The notes: generated by a model from the letters alone, not told the origin. A stretch of DNA of 33,234 nt from Acidobacteriota bacterium (GCA_019639175.1 JAHBSK010000015.1:1-33234), one strand, 5' to 3'. Positions 16,575-24,944 are shown, counted from the first letter of the stretch. Numbers and translations: made by a program.

Positions 16575-16583
16575 ATTGTATCA
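16575..16583 (-). promoter_or_regulatory. Extended -10 promoter of gdx
   Basis: TGATACAAT on the minus strand is an extended -10 box (TGn plus TACAAT, 5/6). No good -35 box is seen at 15-18 bp. The expected start near 16568 falls two bases before riboswitch hairpin P1, which fits a leader that begins with the aptamer. Confidence 0.55.
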
Positions 16584-16651
16584 ATGACCAGAATATCAGA
16601 GATCGAGGCCTATCGAAAGTAAATTCTCAGGACTCACATCCGGTTGGACAT

Positions 16652-17632
16652 TTATTCTTTGACCACGCTGATCTCTCTGCTGGTCGAATTATAACCACCG
16701 TTGTCCACGACGTTGCCGTCTTTATCGACGAGTTCGAGTTTGACGGTGTGTTTGCCTGCGGTCCAGCCTTTCAGCCAGAGCGGTTCCCATTTTTCGATAA
16801 ACTTCGCCTCGCCTCCGTTGACGCTGTAACGCACGCGGTATTCGCCGCCGTCGCCGGTCAGTTTTGCGTTCGCCAGCCAGAAATCGATCATTATCGGGTC
16901 CGTGTCGCGGCCCTTGTATTCGCCTTTTGGACGGCTGTATGTAAGAAGCGGTTTCTTGGCGTCAACATCGCCCGCCTTTGAGTCGGCCATTGCCTTGCCC
17001 TCGGGTGTCGGCGCGGCGTTTGTATTGGCACGCTCATTTACATTCGCGTTTCCGCCCGCGTTGGACATCTGCTGTCCGTTGGCTGTCGTCGCGGGCTTTG
17101 AAACGTCCGCACCCCCGTTCTTGACGGTAAACCTCACCATCTGGAATGAACCGTCGTTCTTATAGCTTTCGTGCCACGGCCGCGACGCAAAAACGCGGAG
17201 CGTGTGTTCGCCGTCGGTCACATTTCTTAATTCAAATTCGCTGTCCAGATTGTAATATGCCTCGTAGGGCTGATTGTCCAAAATGACGTGGATGTGATTG
17301 CCCATTTTGGTCTCGTGATCCATATGCGGCTTGTAGCCTTTCAGATCTCCTGAAAGGTCAAGCTTTACCTTTACGGTCGAGCTTTCCACCGTCGCGCCTT
17401 CCGCCGGTGCAACGATCTTCAGCGTCGGCGCGGCCTTGTCCTGCTCGCCTCGCGTCGTCATCATATCCTTGATATGCTGCGGTGCTTCGGCAGTGGTCAG
17501 TTCCTGTGCCGGTGCGGATGTGTTGGTGTTAGTGGCGTTCGCCGTGTTTGACGTATTTCCGGCGGGCTGCTCTCCGCAAGCCGCCAGAAATGCCGCTGCT
17601 GCCATCAAGATCAATGCGTATGTATATCTCAT
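16652..17632 (-). CDS. Predicted lipoprotein with two Ig-like domains
   Basis: A 326-residue exported lipoprotein of unknown function. The signal ends in a lipobox, FLAACGEQ, with Cys as the new N-terminus, followed by an Asn/Thr-rich linker (NTSNTANATNTNTS). Two beta-rich regions follow. The first (PTLKIVAPAEGATVESSTVKV ... HIHVILDNQPY ... DGEHTLRVFASRPWHESYKND) looks like an Ig-like domain of the kind used to describe substituents or glycans. The second, after another Asn-rich linker, runs from LLTYSRPKGEY to the end and has the parallel pattern WTAGKHTVKLELVDKDGNVVDNGG. A GGAGG lies just before the ATG at 17632; a TTG at 17647 is an unlikely alternative. It follows lipB with a 31-bp gap and may share its transcript. 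Confidence 0.8.
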   Translation of the reverse strand: MRYTYALILMAAAAFLAACGEQPAGNTSNTANATNTNTSAPAQELTTAEAPQHIKDMMTTRGEQDKAAPTLKIVAPAEGATVESSTVKVKLDLSGDLKGYKPHMDHETKMGNHIHVILDNQPYEAYYNLDSEFELRNVTDGEHTLRVFASRPWHESYKNDGSFQMVRFTVKNGGADVSKPATTANGQQMSNAGGNANVNERANTNAAPTPEGKAMADSKAGDVDAKKPLLTYSRPKGEYKGRDTDPIMIDFWLANAKLTGDGGEYRVRYSVNGGEAKFIEKWEPLWLKGWTAGKHTVKLELVDKDGNVVDNGGYNSTSREISVVKE

Positions 17633-17663
17633 AATCCTCCGTATCAAATGAACCGCCGCTGCT

Positions 17664-18353
17664 CTATGACATGGCGGAAACCGTCAGGGTTTCGGCATTT
17701 GCCCGCTCCCCGACATTCTCAAGATCAAAAGCGGCACGAAAATGCGCCTCAAGCCGATCCTCAACCTCTTTCAGGTCAAGCTCCCGGCCAAGTATCTTTT
17801 CCATTGATGTAACCGGTTCACCCTCACAGGCGATTATCCAGTTGTAGTAGCTGAGGTCGGTATTGACGTTGAGTGCAAAACCATGCGTTGTGACCCAGCG
17901 TTTTATGTGAACGCCGATCGCCGCGATCTTTCCGTCCGCCGTATGCACACCGGTCAAGCCCTCAATGCGGAACGCCGCAATGTCAAAATCCGCCATCGCG
18001 CGTATTATCACTTCCTCCAGGTCACGGACGTATTTGTGAACGTCCTCGCGGTCAGGCGACAGGCTGATTATCGGATAACCGACTATCTGGCCGATGCCGT
18101 GATATGTGACCTTTCCTCCGCGGTCGGTTTCGTGAACCTCAATGCCCTGTGTCCTTAATATCTCGGCGGTAGCCAGCACGCCGTCCTGTTTTGCACGGCG
18201 GCCGATGGTAAAAGTATGCGGATGTTCGAGCAGAAGCAGATATTCCGTCCGGCGCTCCCGTATCACGCCGGTTTCAAGCTGTTTTTGCAGCTCCAAAGCC
18301 TCGGCGTAACCGATGCGCCCAAGGCGTCGAACCTCTAGCTCCCTTTTTTGCAT
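17664..18353 (-). CDS. lipB: Octanoyltransferase LipB
   Basis: Transfers the octanoyl group from octanoyl-ACP to lipoyl domains of dehydrogenase complexes, the first step of protein lipoylation in the cytoplasm. The 229-residue protein has the signature RGGKVTYHGIGQIVGYPI (family RGGxVTYHGPGQ, with Ile in place of Pro), the catalytic lysine K142 in DGKIAAIGVHIKRW, and the catalytic cysteine C176 in NWIIACEGEPVTSM. HGFALNVNTDLSYY between them is also diagnostic. The start at 18353 gives a normal N-terminus. No lipA is in the window. It is divergent from the small secreted protein gene that begins at 18405. Confidence 0.96.
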   Translation of the reverse strand: MQKRELEVRRLGRIGYAEALELQKQLETGVIRERRTEYLLLLEHPHTFTIGRRAKQDGVLATAEILRTQGIEVHETDRGGKVTYHGIGQIVGYPIISLSPDREDVHKYVRDLEEVIIRAMADFDIAAFRIEGLTGVHTADGKIAAIGVHIKRWVTTHGFALNVNTDLSYYNWIIACEGEPVTSMEKILGRELDLKEVEDRLEAHFRAAFDLENVGERANAETLTVSAMS

Positions 18354-18404
18354 CTACAAATATGATAAGATTTTCCAAAGGATTTGAACAGGAAACAAAA
18401 CGAT

Positions 18405-18935
18405 ATGAAGATCACACAACTTTTGTTCGTACTGGCAATTTTAGGTTTTTTCGCGGTCGAGGCCGACGCACAACGCCGTACGACCACAAGACGGCCTGCT
18501 GCTCCGAGGGTTGTGACCAGCAACACGGTTTCGACACCCGCGGCGCAGGCCGCTGATATGAAAGCCGGCGCCGAGAAGGTCTCCATTCAGGTAAAGAACG
18601 TCACAAAGTTCATCTTTATCCTTGGCAGCGTCGCCAAGGGCATTGAGGACCTTGATAAAGACACGCGTGCAAATCGTGCGGCCAAACAAGCCAACGAAAC
18701 CAACAAACGCGAGGTCATCCAGGCGATACGAAATCTGCGGGCGGGACTTGCTACGCTTGAGGTGGAATTCAGGACAAAGGACCCGCTCAAAAAACACCTG
18801 ACGGTCATACAGGGCATCACCGACCTGAGCGGACAGTCAGAGGATCTGGCATTGTCAGGCCGGTTTATGGACGCAGGCAAGCCTTTGCTTTTAGTTGTGG
18901 AAAAACTTTCAGACACGCTGGTCGCATTAAGATAA
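18405..18935 (+). CDS. Small secreted helical protein of unknown function
   Basis: A 176-residue protein starting at the ATG at 18405 (MKITQLLFVLAILGFFAVEADAQ), which gives a clean signal peptide cleaved after ADA. The reading frame begins 7 codons earlier at a TTG, which would put charged residues before the signal. AGGA lies about 11 nt before the ATG. The mature part starts with a basic Arg/Thr/Pro stretch (RRTTTRRPAAPR), then turns into amphipathic helices rich in Lys, Glu and Ala (DKDTRANRAAKQANETNKRE). I recognise no family. It is divergent from lipB with 51 bp between starts, and convergent with the thioredoxin-fold gene, ending 15 bp from it. Confidence 0.65.
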   Translation: MKITQLLFVLAILGFFAVEADAQRRTTTRRPAAPRVVTSNTVSTPAAQAADMKAGAEKVSIQVKNVTKFIFILGSVAKGIEDLDKDTRANRAAKQANETNKREVIQAIRNLRAGLATLEVEFRTKDPLKKHLTVIQGITDLSGQSEDLALSGRFMDAGKPLLLVVEKLSDTLVALR

Positions 18936-18950
18936 ATTAAAAGAACAAGT

Positions 18951-19622
18951 TCAATCAGCGGGTTTTTGCAGTGCGAGCCGTCCGGTTTGCGGGTCACAGG
19001 CTTCGATCACGCCGTTCGTCTTTGCCTGTTCGTTGTCGGCCTTTTTGTCCAGGCCCAGCTTTTCGCGAATGAATGTTTCAGCTTCGTCCTTGATAAGCTC
19101 TCCGTTGACCACATTTACGTTTGCCGCAAGCGTCTTGCCTTTTTGCTCAAGCTTTTCCGGCTCCAGAAAGACATACCACGGCGTGCCCCAGCGTCTGGTG
19201 TCACCGGCCTCACGCCTTTGTGAATAGTGAACGCTCTTGTCCCGGTCGGTGCGCTGCTGCGATTCGTAAACATTCGGAAAGGTCAGTTTGTAAAAGTCTA
19301 TATGCCTTTTCATCGAATCGACAGGGTCATATTCGGCGACGCCGATCACCGCCAAACCGTCTTTTTCGTATTTTTCGTGAAGCTGCTGGACAAAAGCCAC
19401 ATCGTGACGCCAGTTAGGACACCACGGCGCCCAATAGACGACCATCACAAGTTTTTTATCGGCTGCAAATTTGCGAAGATTGACCTCACCTTCGCCATTG
19501 ACGTTCTTATAGCTCCAATCCTTATAATCAAACCGCTTTTCCGTTACGGGCGCCTGCTCGTTCTGGGCAAACGCAAGAACTGCGAAAACAAGAATAATGA
19601 AAAAAGCTGAAATTGACCTCAT
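18951..19622 (-). CDS. Thioredoxin-fold protein with incomplete CxxC (WCPNW)
   Basis: A 223-residue exported thioredoxin-like protein of the TlpA/redoxin type. The ATG at 19622 (MRSISAFFIILVFAVLAFAQ) is preceded by GAGGG and yields a signal peptide. The active-site region reads VVYWAPWCPNWRHDV: Cys68 is kept, but the second redox cysteine is replaced by Trp71 (codon TGG, one base from TGC/TGT). The TlpA-like surroundings include GLAVIGVAEYDPVDSMKRHI and GTPWYVFLEP with the cis-Pro loop. With a single active-site Cys it cannot cycle as an ordinary disulfide reductase; a monothiol, peroxidatic or chaperone-like role is possible. A further Cys is at the C-terminal EACDPQTGRL. Periplasmic location is inferred from the signal. 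Confidence 0.8.
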   Translation of the reverse strand: MRSISAFFIILVFAVLAFAQNEQAPVTEKRFDYKDWSYKNVNGEGEVNLRKFAADKKLVMVVYWAPWCPNWRHDVAFVQQLHEKYEKDGLAVIGVAEYDPVDSMKRHIDFYKLTFPNVYESQQRTDRDKSVHYSQRREAGDTRRWGTPWYVFLEPEKLEQKGKTLAANVNVVNGELIKDEAETFIREKLGLDKKADNEQAKTNGVIEACDPQTGRLALQKPAD

Positions 19623-19757
19623 AAATCCCTCACAGAACAAGCCTATAATCTCAGATTCAGGAATACAAGCATCCGGTTGCCGGTAAACCTGAGAATGAAC
19701 GGGAAATTTTCTTAATCGAAGGCTTTCCGATAGAGTCTGCTAATATCTGACGAGCGG

Positions 19758-19786
19758 TTTACGAATCACCCGGAATGGGCTATTTT
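19758..19786 (+). promoter_or_regulatory. Candidate promoter upstream of the 19820 gene
   Basis: TTTACG (19758-19763) and TATTTT (19781-19786) are separated by 17 bp. The expected transcript would begin near 19793 with a leader of about 27 nt carrying AGAAGGA. Only partial matches to consensus. The remainder of the 19623-19819 gap shows no further feature. Confidence 0.35.
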
Positions 19787-19819
19787 AATTGATAGTGCCA
19801 GTTTTTGCAGAAGGATATT

Positions 19820-20248
19820 ATGAGCGATCAACCTACCGTTACTGACATTTTCCGCCGCGCGCTTGAGATCCGGGAAAAGAACGCCGGAGCGTCTTATGAC
19901 TCGCTGCGGTCGCAGCTTCTTGGTGAATACAGCGGCAAAGCCTTCCCGTCGTCAGCATATCTGACGATACCGGAGTATGACAACATCACACCGGAAGAAG
20001 ATTGGACCGCCGGATTGCCGATAACGCTGCGCGGCATTCAGAACGAAGACTGGAACGAAGTGATCGACGGAGTACTCATCAGCCTCGAACAGGTAGAGAA
20101 CTATCCGAAAGAATCAGGCCGCGAGGACGACCCTGCAAAAGAGTGGCGCAATCGCGGTAAAAGCATTACCGAGGCAGAGGATAAGGTCCTCGAAAAATGG
20201 ATGCCGGAAGAACTTATGAACCTAGCAAAGCGTCAGGCCGGAAACTGA
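19820..20248 (+). CDS. Conserved-looking small protein of unknown function
   Basis: A 142-residue acidic cytoplasmic protein. The start at 19820 (MSDQPTVTDIFRRALEIREK) has AGAAGGA four bases upstream; a frame-consistent ATG or CTG at 19805 has no such site. No signal peptide or membrane segment. Readable features are an N-terminal helix (TDIFRRALEIREKNA), an extended middle (SAYLTIPEYDNITPEEDWTAGLP) and a charged C-terminal helix (ITEAEDKVLEKWMPEELMNLAKRQ). I do not recognise a family. The strong ribosome-binding site and a strong terminator directly downstream indicate that it is expressed as a single-gene unit. Confidence 0.7.
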   Translation: MSDQPTVTDIFRRALEIREKNAGASYDSLRSQLLGEYSGKAFPSSAYLTIPEYDNITPEEDWTAGLPITLRGIQNEDWNEVIDGVLISLEQVENYPKESGREDDPAKEWRNRGKSITEAEDKVLEKWMPEELMNLAKRQAGN

Positions 20249-20267
20249 TCCTACACTATTTATCTCT

Positions 20268-20309
20268 AAAAGAACTAAGAATGGAACTTCCATTCTTAGT
20301 TCTTTTTTT
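20268..20309. terminator. Strong bidirectional terminator
   Basis: Perfect 18-bp stem (20268-20285 with 20289-20306) and a 3-nt loop act, followed on the + strand by seven T in a row and on the minus strand by the TTTT of its outer stem. It sits between the convergent genes ending at 20248 (+) and 20309 (-), so it should stop both. Its right edge touches the last codons of the MBL gene. Confidence 0.9.
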
Positions 20310-21082
20310 CAAACACCTACCGTAATACTAAAGCCATCGGCGGCCTCGATAACCTCACATCGCGGATCGAATCGGGAAACCTCTTCCGCAAAATTCACCT
20401 CGTCCCATTCGGGATAAAAATGCGTCAGCATTGCGCGTATCGGTTCGGCTTTGCGAATCAGAAACATCGCCTCGGCCAGTTCCATGTGCTTTTTTCCGGG
20501 ATTATTTTTTAAGAATGCGCTTTCCAGAATGAAAAGGTCAACGTGCCGGGCAAAAGCGGCCAGCGGTTCGTGAAAACCCGTGTCGGCGGTGAACACAAGC
20601 GTCGTGTCGTCAGCCTCGCGGATGTGAATGGCGTGGCTTTCGGGCGTATGCGGCGTTTTTGCAGTGACGGCAGATACGCCGGGAAGTATCTGAAAAGGCT
20701 CAAGGCCCGTTGTCTCCAAAATGCGGACAGGAAACCGCTGATCTCGCAGCCCGTAACCGTAAACCGCGTCAAATCTTTCGACAAGTTCCGTAATGCCGTT
20801 CGGCCCGAATATCATCAGCGGTTTTGTGCGTCGGCGTGTTTCGGCGGCATATTTTGTCCCTGCTAAAAACGGTGCCAGCCCGCCGCAATGATCCAGATGA
20901 AAATGCGATATCCATATCGCGTCAAGCTCTGCCCAATTTAGCCCTTCCTGCGCCATACGCAGCGGTGCCGCCGGGCCGCAATCAAGCAATATCGTGCCGG
21001 CGGCGGTTTCCAGCCAGTAGCCGGAAGCGCTTCGCTTTGGATGCGGCACGTTCGTTCCTGAACCCAGAACCGTCAACTTCAT
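20309..21082 (-). CDS. MBL-fold metallo-hydrolase (RNase Z-like)
   Basis: A 257-residue zinc hydrolase of the metallo-beta-lactamase superfamily, RNase Z/ElaC-like branch. It starts MKLTVLGSGTNVPHPKRSASGY, typical for this branch, and has the metal motif H60-F-H62-L-D64-H65 in ISHFHLDHCGG, a later Asp in LVFTADTG, and a C-terminal LTHFYPEWD supplying the last His ligand. It lacks the long tRNA-clamping exosite arm that true RNase Z carries, so a phosphodiesterase or unspecified hydrolase role is more likely than tRNA 3' processing. The start at 21082 agrees with the family. It ends against the bidirectional terminator and is divergent from the J-domain protein gene. Confidence 0.87.
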   Translation of the reverse strand: MKLTVLGSGTNVPHPKRSASGYWLETAAGTILLDCGPAAPLRMAQEGLNWAELDAIWISHFHLDHCGGLAPFLAGTKYAAETRRRTKPLMIFGPNGITELVERFDAVYGYGLRDQRFPVRILETTGLEPFQILPGVSAVTAKTPHTPESHAIHIREADDTTLVFTADTGFHEPLAAFARHVDLFILESAFLKNNPGKKHMELAEAMFLIRKAEPIRAMLTHFYPEWDEVNFAEEVSRFDPRCEVIEAADGFSITVGV

Positions 21083-21152
21083 ATCCGAATAATAACAGAT
21101 GATGCCGCCTATGGTTTGCCGTCAGCGTTTCGTCAAGTAAAATTAACAGCTT

Positions 21153-21983
21153 ATGGATCAAACTCCTCCTGAACAGATCGAACTGGACAAAAAGCTCCGT
21201 GTGCTGGAACGGCTCAAGGACCGTCTGGCCGACCGCGAGGAGGAAATGATGGATCTGCGGTCGGAGCTTGAACGCTTTGAGGCGCGATACACAATGGAGG
21301 TCGGACGGCTCTACGCCGAACAGGACGAAATAGATGCACAGATCGCCGAAGAGGAGCTAAAACTTGTCCCCGACGATGAGGAGATCAAGAAACGTGTCGA
21401 GGAACTTCGCCGCCTTGCCGAAGAATCCGCAGCACGTGCAAAAGCGGCCGAGGAAAAGGCCCTGGAAAAATGGGAACCGACGGTCGAGGCCAGAAAGGCG
21501 TATCATTCAATTGCCCGTGTGATCCATCCCGACCTTGCCCTCAACGAAAAGGACAAGGAACGCGCGCATATATTGATGGCGGAACTCAATGACGCCTATG
21601 CCTCAGGCGATCAGGGCAGGCTTAACAGGCTGGTCGCCGAATACCGCGTCAGCCCGGACGTTATCAAAGGCGATTCCATCGGCGACGATCTGGTGCGTGC
21701 AATACGGCAGATATATCAGGTCACGCGTCGATTTGCAGAACTAAGAGACGAAAAGACCGCCGCAGAATCATCCGAATTGTTCGAGCTTTTCAAAAGATCC
21801 GCCGCCGAGGCTGACGAAGGCCGTGATATGCTCAGCCAAATGTCCGAACGCGCCAAAACACATATCAAGAAGACCGAGCGGCGTCTGCTTCACCTGCGGC
21901 AGGTCAATAAGGCACAGGAAGAACACGTCAAAGAGCAGTTTGGAATGGATATTCGTGATTTTCGCGACCCTAAAGCAAAGTAA
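21153..21983 (+). CDS. Coiled-coil protein with a J-like domain
   Basis: A 276-residue cytoplasmic protein. Residues 8-105 are a long coiled coil rich in Glu, Arg, Leu and Lys. Then comes a degenerate J domain, ARKAYHSIARVIHPDLALNEKDKERAH, with the HPD motif that activates Hsp70 at residues 125-127, ending in an ALNDAYA-like helix (AELNDAYAS). The rest (about 150-276) is helical again, with a second charged coiled coil. The order coiled coil, J, helical tail is unlike DnaJ, CbpA or DjlA. A role as an Hsp70 co-chaperone or membrane-associated scaffold can only be guessed. The ATG at 21153 has no Shine-Dalgarno; TTGCCG and TAAAAT (16-bp spacing) just before it would give a nearly leaderless mRNA. 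It ends 43 bp before the K+ channel gene. Confidence 0.75.
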   Translation: MDQTPPEQIELDKKLRVLERLKDRLADREEEMMDLRSELERFEARYTMEVGRLYAEQDEIDAQIAEEELKLVPDDEEIKKRVEELRRLAEESAARAKAAEEKALEKWEPTVEARKAYHSIARVIHPDLALNEKDKERAHILMAELNDAYASGDQGRLNRLVAEYRVSPDVIKGDSIGDDLVRAIRQIYQVTRRFAELRDEKTAAESSELFELFKRSAAEADEGRDMLSQMSERAKTHIKKTERRLLHLRQVNKAQEEHVKEQFGMDIRDFRDPKAK

Positions 21984-22026
21984 AGCAATGGTCTGATAGA
22001 CGTTTCAGGCGTATCATTAAAAGCAG

Positions 22027-23730
22027 ATGAAATTCCTCGTCAGCCAAGTAAGCTATTTTCTTAACCAACAGCAAAGCCGGCGCAATATGTATGCTCTGGC
22101 AAAGTATGTACTGTTCCTTATCGGCGTCATCATTCTTTATTCGGTCCTGTTCCATGTGGTGATGTCCTATGTGGAAGGCCGCGAATACAGTTGGCTCACA
22201 GGCTTTTACTGGACGCTGACGGTGATGTCAACACTCGGGTTCGGCGACATTACCTTTGAATCCGACATCGGCCGCGGCTTCAGCATAATCGTCATGCTCT
22301 CCGGCGTGATACTGCTGCTGATAATGCTGCCGTTTGCCTTTATCAGATATTTTTATGCACCGTGGCTTGAGGCCCAGCTTCACACACAAAGCCCCAAGGA
22401 AGTTCCGCCCGATGCGACCGGCCATGTCATTATATGCAGCTATGACACCATTGCACCGAGCCTGATAAAACGCCTGAAACAGAGTGAGGTTCCTTATTTC
22501 GTCATTGAGGGAGACCCCGCAAAAGCAACTGAGTATTCATTGGCGGGAGTGTCCGTCATTCACGGCAAGGTCGATAGCCGAACCACATACGAAAAGATGC
22601 GGGTTCGTCACGCCCGCCTCGTTTTTGCCAATCTTGAGGACACGACCAACACCAACATCACGCTGACCGTGCGCGAAGCAGCGCCTGATGTAACCATTGC
22701 CGCTGTTGTCGCGGATGAGGATTCAATAGACATTCTTGAACTGAGCGGCGCAACGCACGTTCTTCCGCTAAAACAGCAGCTGGGCGAACACCTTGCAAAC
22801 CGCATCAGTGTCGGCGATCAGCGCGCTCACGTCGTTGGCGAATTTGGCTCGCGTCAGGTCGTAGAATTTACCATCGACAACACAAAATTTGAACGGAAAA
22901 AGATACGCGAAACCGGAATAAGAGAGAACACGGGTGTGAACATCATCGGCGTATGGCGTCGCGGCCGTCTGGTTCAGGCCGATCCCGATCATGTGTTGGA
23001 CGATTTTGACGTGCCGCTGGCGGTCGGAACAAAAGATCAGATCGCGGCGCTCGAAACGGAACTCGACACCGGCAAACCTGCTTCGGAATCGGTGCTTATC
23101 CTCGGCGGCGGAAAGGTCGGCAGGGCCGCGGCAAAAACTCTAAAGAGCAAGGGCCTGACCGTTTTCATGGTCGAGCGCGAACTTGGCCGCTGTGCCGAGG
23201 TTGACAGCGTTCTTGACCGCCTGACGGTCGGCGATGCCGCCGAACGCGACACGCTGCTGCGGGCCGGTTTGATGGAATCATCGCTTGTGCTGCTGACCAC
23301 AAATGACGACGCGGTAAATATCTATCTGTCGATCTATTGCCGCCGCCTTAATCCCGAGGTCCGCATTATCAGCCGCATTACACACGACCGCAACCTTGAG
23401 GCCATTCACAGGGCCGGAGCCGATTTTGTCCTCAGCTATGCACCGCTCGGCGCTGAATCGGTGATGTCCATCGTCCAGCGACGCCAGCCGATGATACTTG
23501 GCGAAGATGTTGAATTTTTTAATGTCAAAGTACCGGCAAGCCTGGCAGGAAAGACCCTGATCGAAAGCGGAATAGGCGCAAGAACCGGCCTTATCGTGCT
23601 GGCGATAGAAACTCCGTCAGAAACGATTACGAACCCGACACCCGGCACAACGCTGCCCGCCAAAGCCACACTTGACCTTTTTGGCACAGCCGAACAGATG
23701 CAGAATTTCAAAAATATCTTTGGGCAATAA
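22027..23730 (+). CDS. Two-TM potassium channel with two RCK domains
   Basis: A 567-residue inner-membrane K+ channel subunit. TM1 is around residues 25-50 (LAKYVLFLIGVIILYSVLFHVVM), the pore loop carries the selectivity filter TLGFGD (in TVMSTLGFGDITF), and TM2 is GFSIIVMLSGVILLLIMLPFAF. Two RCK units follow, each with a Rossmann TrkA_N domain: HVIICSYDTIAPSLIKRLK, where the first glycines of the motif are altered, and SVLILGGGKVGRAAAKTLK, which keeps them. Both have a TrkA_C-like end, the second with FFNVKVPASLAGKTLIESG. The tandem-RCK polypeptide resembles GsuK/BK-type channels, in which ligands gate the pore. Either NAD or a divalent ion could bind. It follows the J-domain protein gene with 43 bp, on the same strand. 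Confidence 0.92.
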   Translation: MKFLVSQVSYFLNQQQSRRNMYALAKYVLFLIGVIILYSVLFHVVMSYVEGREYSWLTGFYWTLTVMSTLGFGDITFESDIGRGFSIIVMLSGVILLLIMLPFAFIRYFYAPWLEAQLHTQSPKEVPPDATGHVIICSYDTIAPSLIKRLKQSEVPYFVIEGDPAKATEYSLAGVSVIHGKVDSRTTYEKMRVRHARLVFANLEDTTNTNITLTVREAAPDVTIAAVVADEDSIDILELSGATHVLPLKQQLGEHLANRISVGDQRAHVVGEFGSRQVVEFTIDNTKFERKKIRETGIRENTGVNIIGVWRRGRLVQADPDHVLDDFDVPLAVGTKDQIAALETELDTGKPASESVLILGGGKVGRAAAKTLKSKGLTVFMVERELGRCAEVDSVLDRLTVGDAAERDTLLRAGLMESSLVLLTTNDDAVNIYLSIYCRRLNPEVRIISRITHDRNLEAIHRAGADFVLSYAPLGAESVMSIVQRRQPMILGEDVEFFNVKVPASLAGKTLIESGIGARTGLIVLAIETPSETITNPTPGTTLPAKATLDLFGTAEQMQNFKNIFGQ

Positions 23731-23748
23731 AAGAAGAGCGGACGAACG

Positions 23749-24912
23749 TCACACGGCCTTGCCCGCCGCGTGTGCCGAAGCCCACGCCCATTGAAAATTG
23801 TATCCGCCGAGCCAGCCGGTGACGTCCACGACCTCTCCGATAAAATAAAGTCCGGGAACTCTTTTCGCTTCCATAGTTTTTGACGAAAGCTCCTCGGTCG
23901 AAACGCCGCCCAGCGTGACCTCGGCCTTGTCCCAGCCTTCGGTCTTTTGAAACCTCACGCGCCATTCATTTATCTTTGCCGCAACGTCGGAGATTTCTTT
24001 TGGGGTTAGCATCTCGATAGGTTTGTTCGGCAGGCCGTTCGCGACCAAATGCTGAACCAGCCGGTTCGGCAGGCGATGCCCAAGCCATCCGGCAAGCGTT
24101 ATCTTTTCATGTCTGCTTTGGTTCAACGCATCCACCAGATCCATTCCCGGCAGCATATCTATACTAATATCCTCGCCCTGATGCCAGTAATTTGAAGCCT
24201 GTAAAATTGCCGGGCCGGAAAGACCGCGATGCGTGAACAGGATGTTTTCCCTGAATGTTCTTTTGCAGGCGGACACTTCTGAGTCCACAGCGATGCCCGC
24301 GAGCTTTATGGCATCCGCCGGACCGGATTCAAACACCAGCGGCACAAGCGACGGGCGCGTGCCGACCATCTTCAGCCCGAACTGTTTCGCGATCCGATAG
24401 CCAAGGTCGGTCGCCCCGATCTTTGGAAACGAAAGGCCGCCGGTCGCGACAACAAGGCTTTCGCATTTGAAACTTCCCAATGATGTGTCAATCGTGAATT
24501 TGTCGTCCTTTTCGACATTGCTTACGGAACAATTTGTCTTTACCACGACCTTTGCTTTGCGGCATTCGGCCATCAGCATTTCCACAATCTGATGAGAGCG
24601 TTCACGGCAGAAAAGCTGCCCCAGTTTCTTTTCAAAATATTCTATCCGGCATGACCGCACCAGTTCGATAAAATCGTCAGGCGTATAGCCCGCGAGGGCC
24701 GATTTGCAAAAATGAGGATTGGCGGAAACAAAATTTTCGTGGGTCGTGTGGATGTTGGTGAAATTGCACCGGCCGCCGCCGGAAATGATGATCTTGCGTC
24801 CGGGCTGCGCGTTGTGTTCGAGCAAAAGGGTTCGCCGCCCGCGTTTTCCGGCCTCGGCGGCACAGAACATTCCGGCTGCTCCGGCTCCTATTACGATCAC
24901 ATCAAAATTCAC
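23749..24912 (-). CDS. HI0933/BaiN-family FAD flavoprotein
   Basis: A 387-residue NAD(P)/FAD-dependent oxidoreductase of the HI0933/YhiN family (BaiN is a member that reduces bile-acid intermediates). The N-terminal FAD-binding GxGxxG is in DVIVIGAGAAGMFCAAEAGKRG, and the family's own signature is KIIISGGGRCNFTN at about residues 40-55. Downstream are LVVATGGLSFPKIGATDLGYR and the C-terminal GLYFIGEVVDVTGWLGGYNFQWAWASA, both strong for this family. The reaction in this organism is unknown. It is encoded 32 bp downstream of the DinB-fold gene and may form an operon with it. Confidence 0.92.
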   Translation of the reverse strand: MNFDVIVIGAGAAGMFCAAEAGKRGRRTLLLEHNAQPGRKIIISGGGRCNFTNIHTTHENFVSANPHFCKSALAGYTPDDFIELVRSCRIEYFEKKLGQLFCRERSHQIVEMLMAECRKAKVVVKTNCSVSNVEKDDKFTIDTSLGSFKCESLVVATGGLSFPKIGATDLGYRIAKQFGLKMVGTRPSLVPLVFESGPADAIKLAGIAVDSEVSACKRTFRENILFTHRGLSGPAILQASNYWHQGEDISIDMLPGMDLVDALNQSRHEKITLAGWLGHRLPNRLVQHLVANGLPNKPIEMLTPKEISDVAAKINEWRVRFQKTEGWDKAEVTLGGVSTEELSSKTMEAKRVPGLYFIGEVVDVTGWLGGYNFQWAWASAHAAGKAV

Positions 24913-24944
24913 AGTGGCAAACTTGGCTTTTCAAAAGGCCGGCA

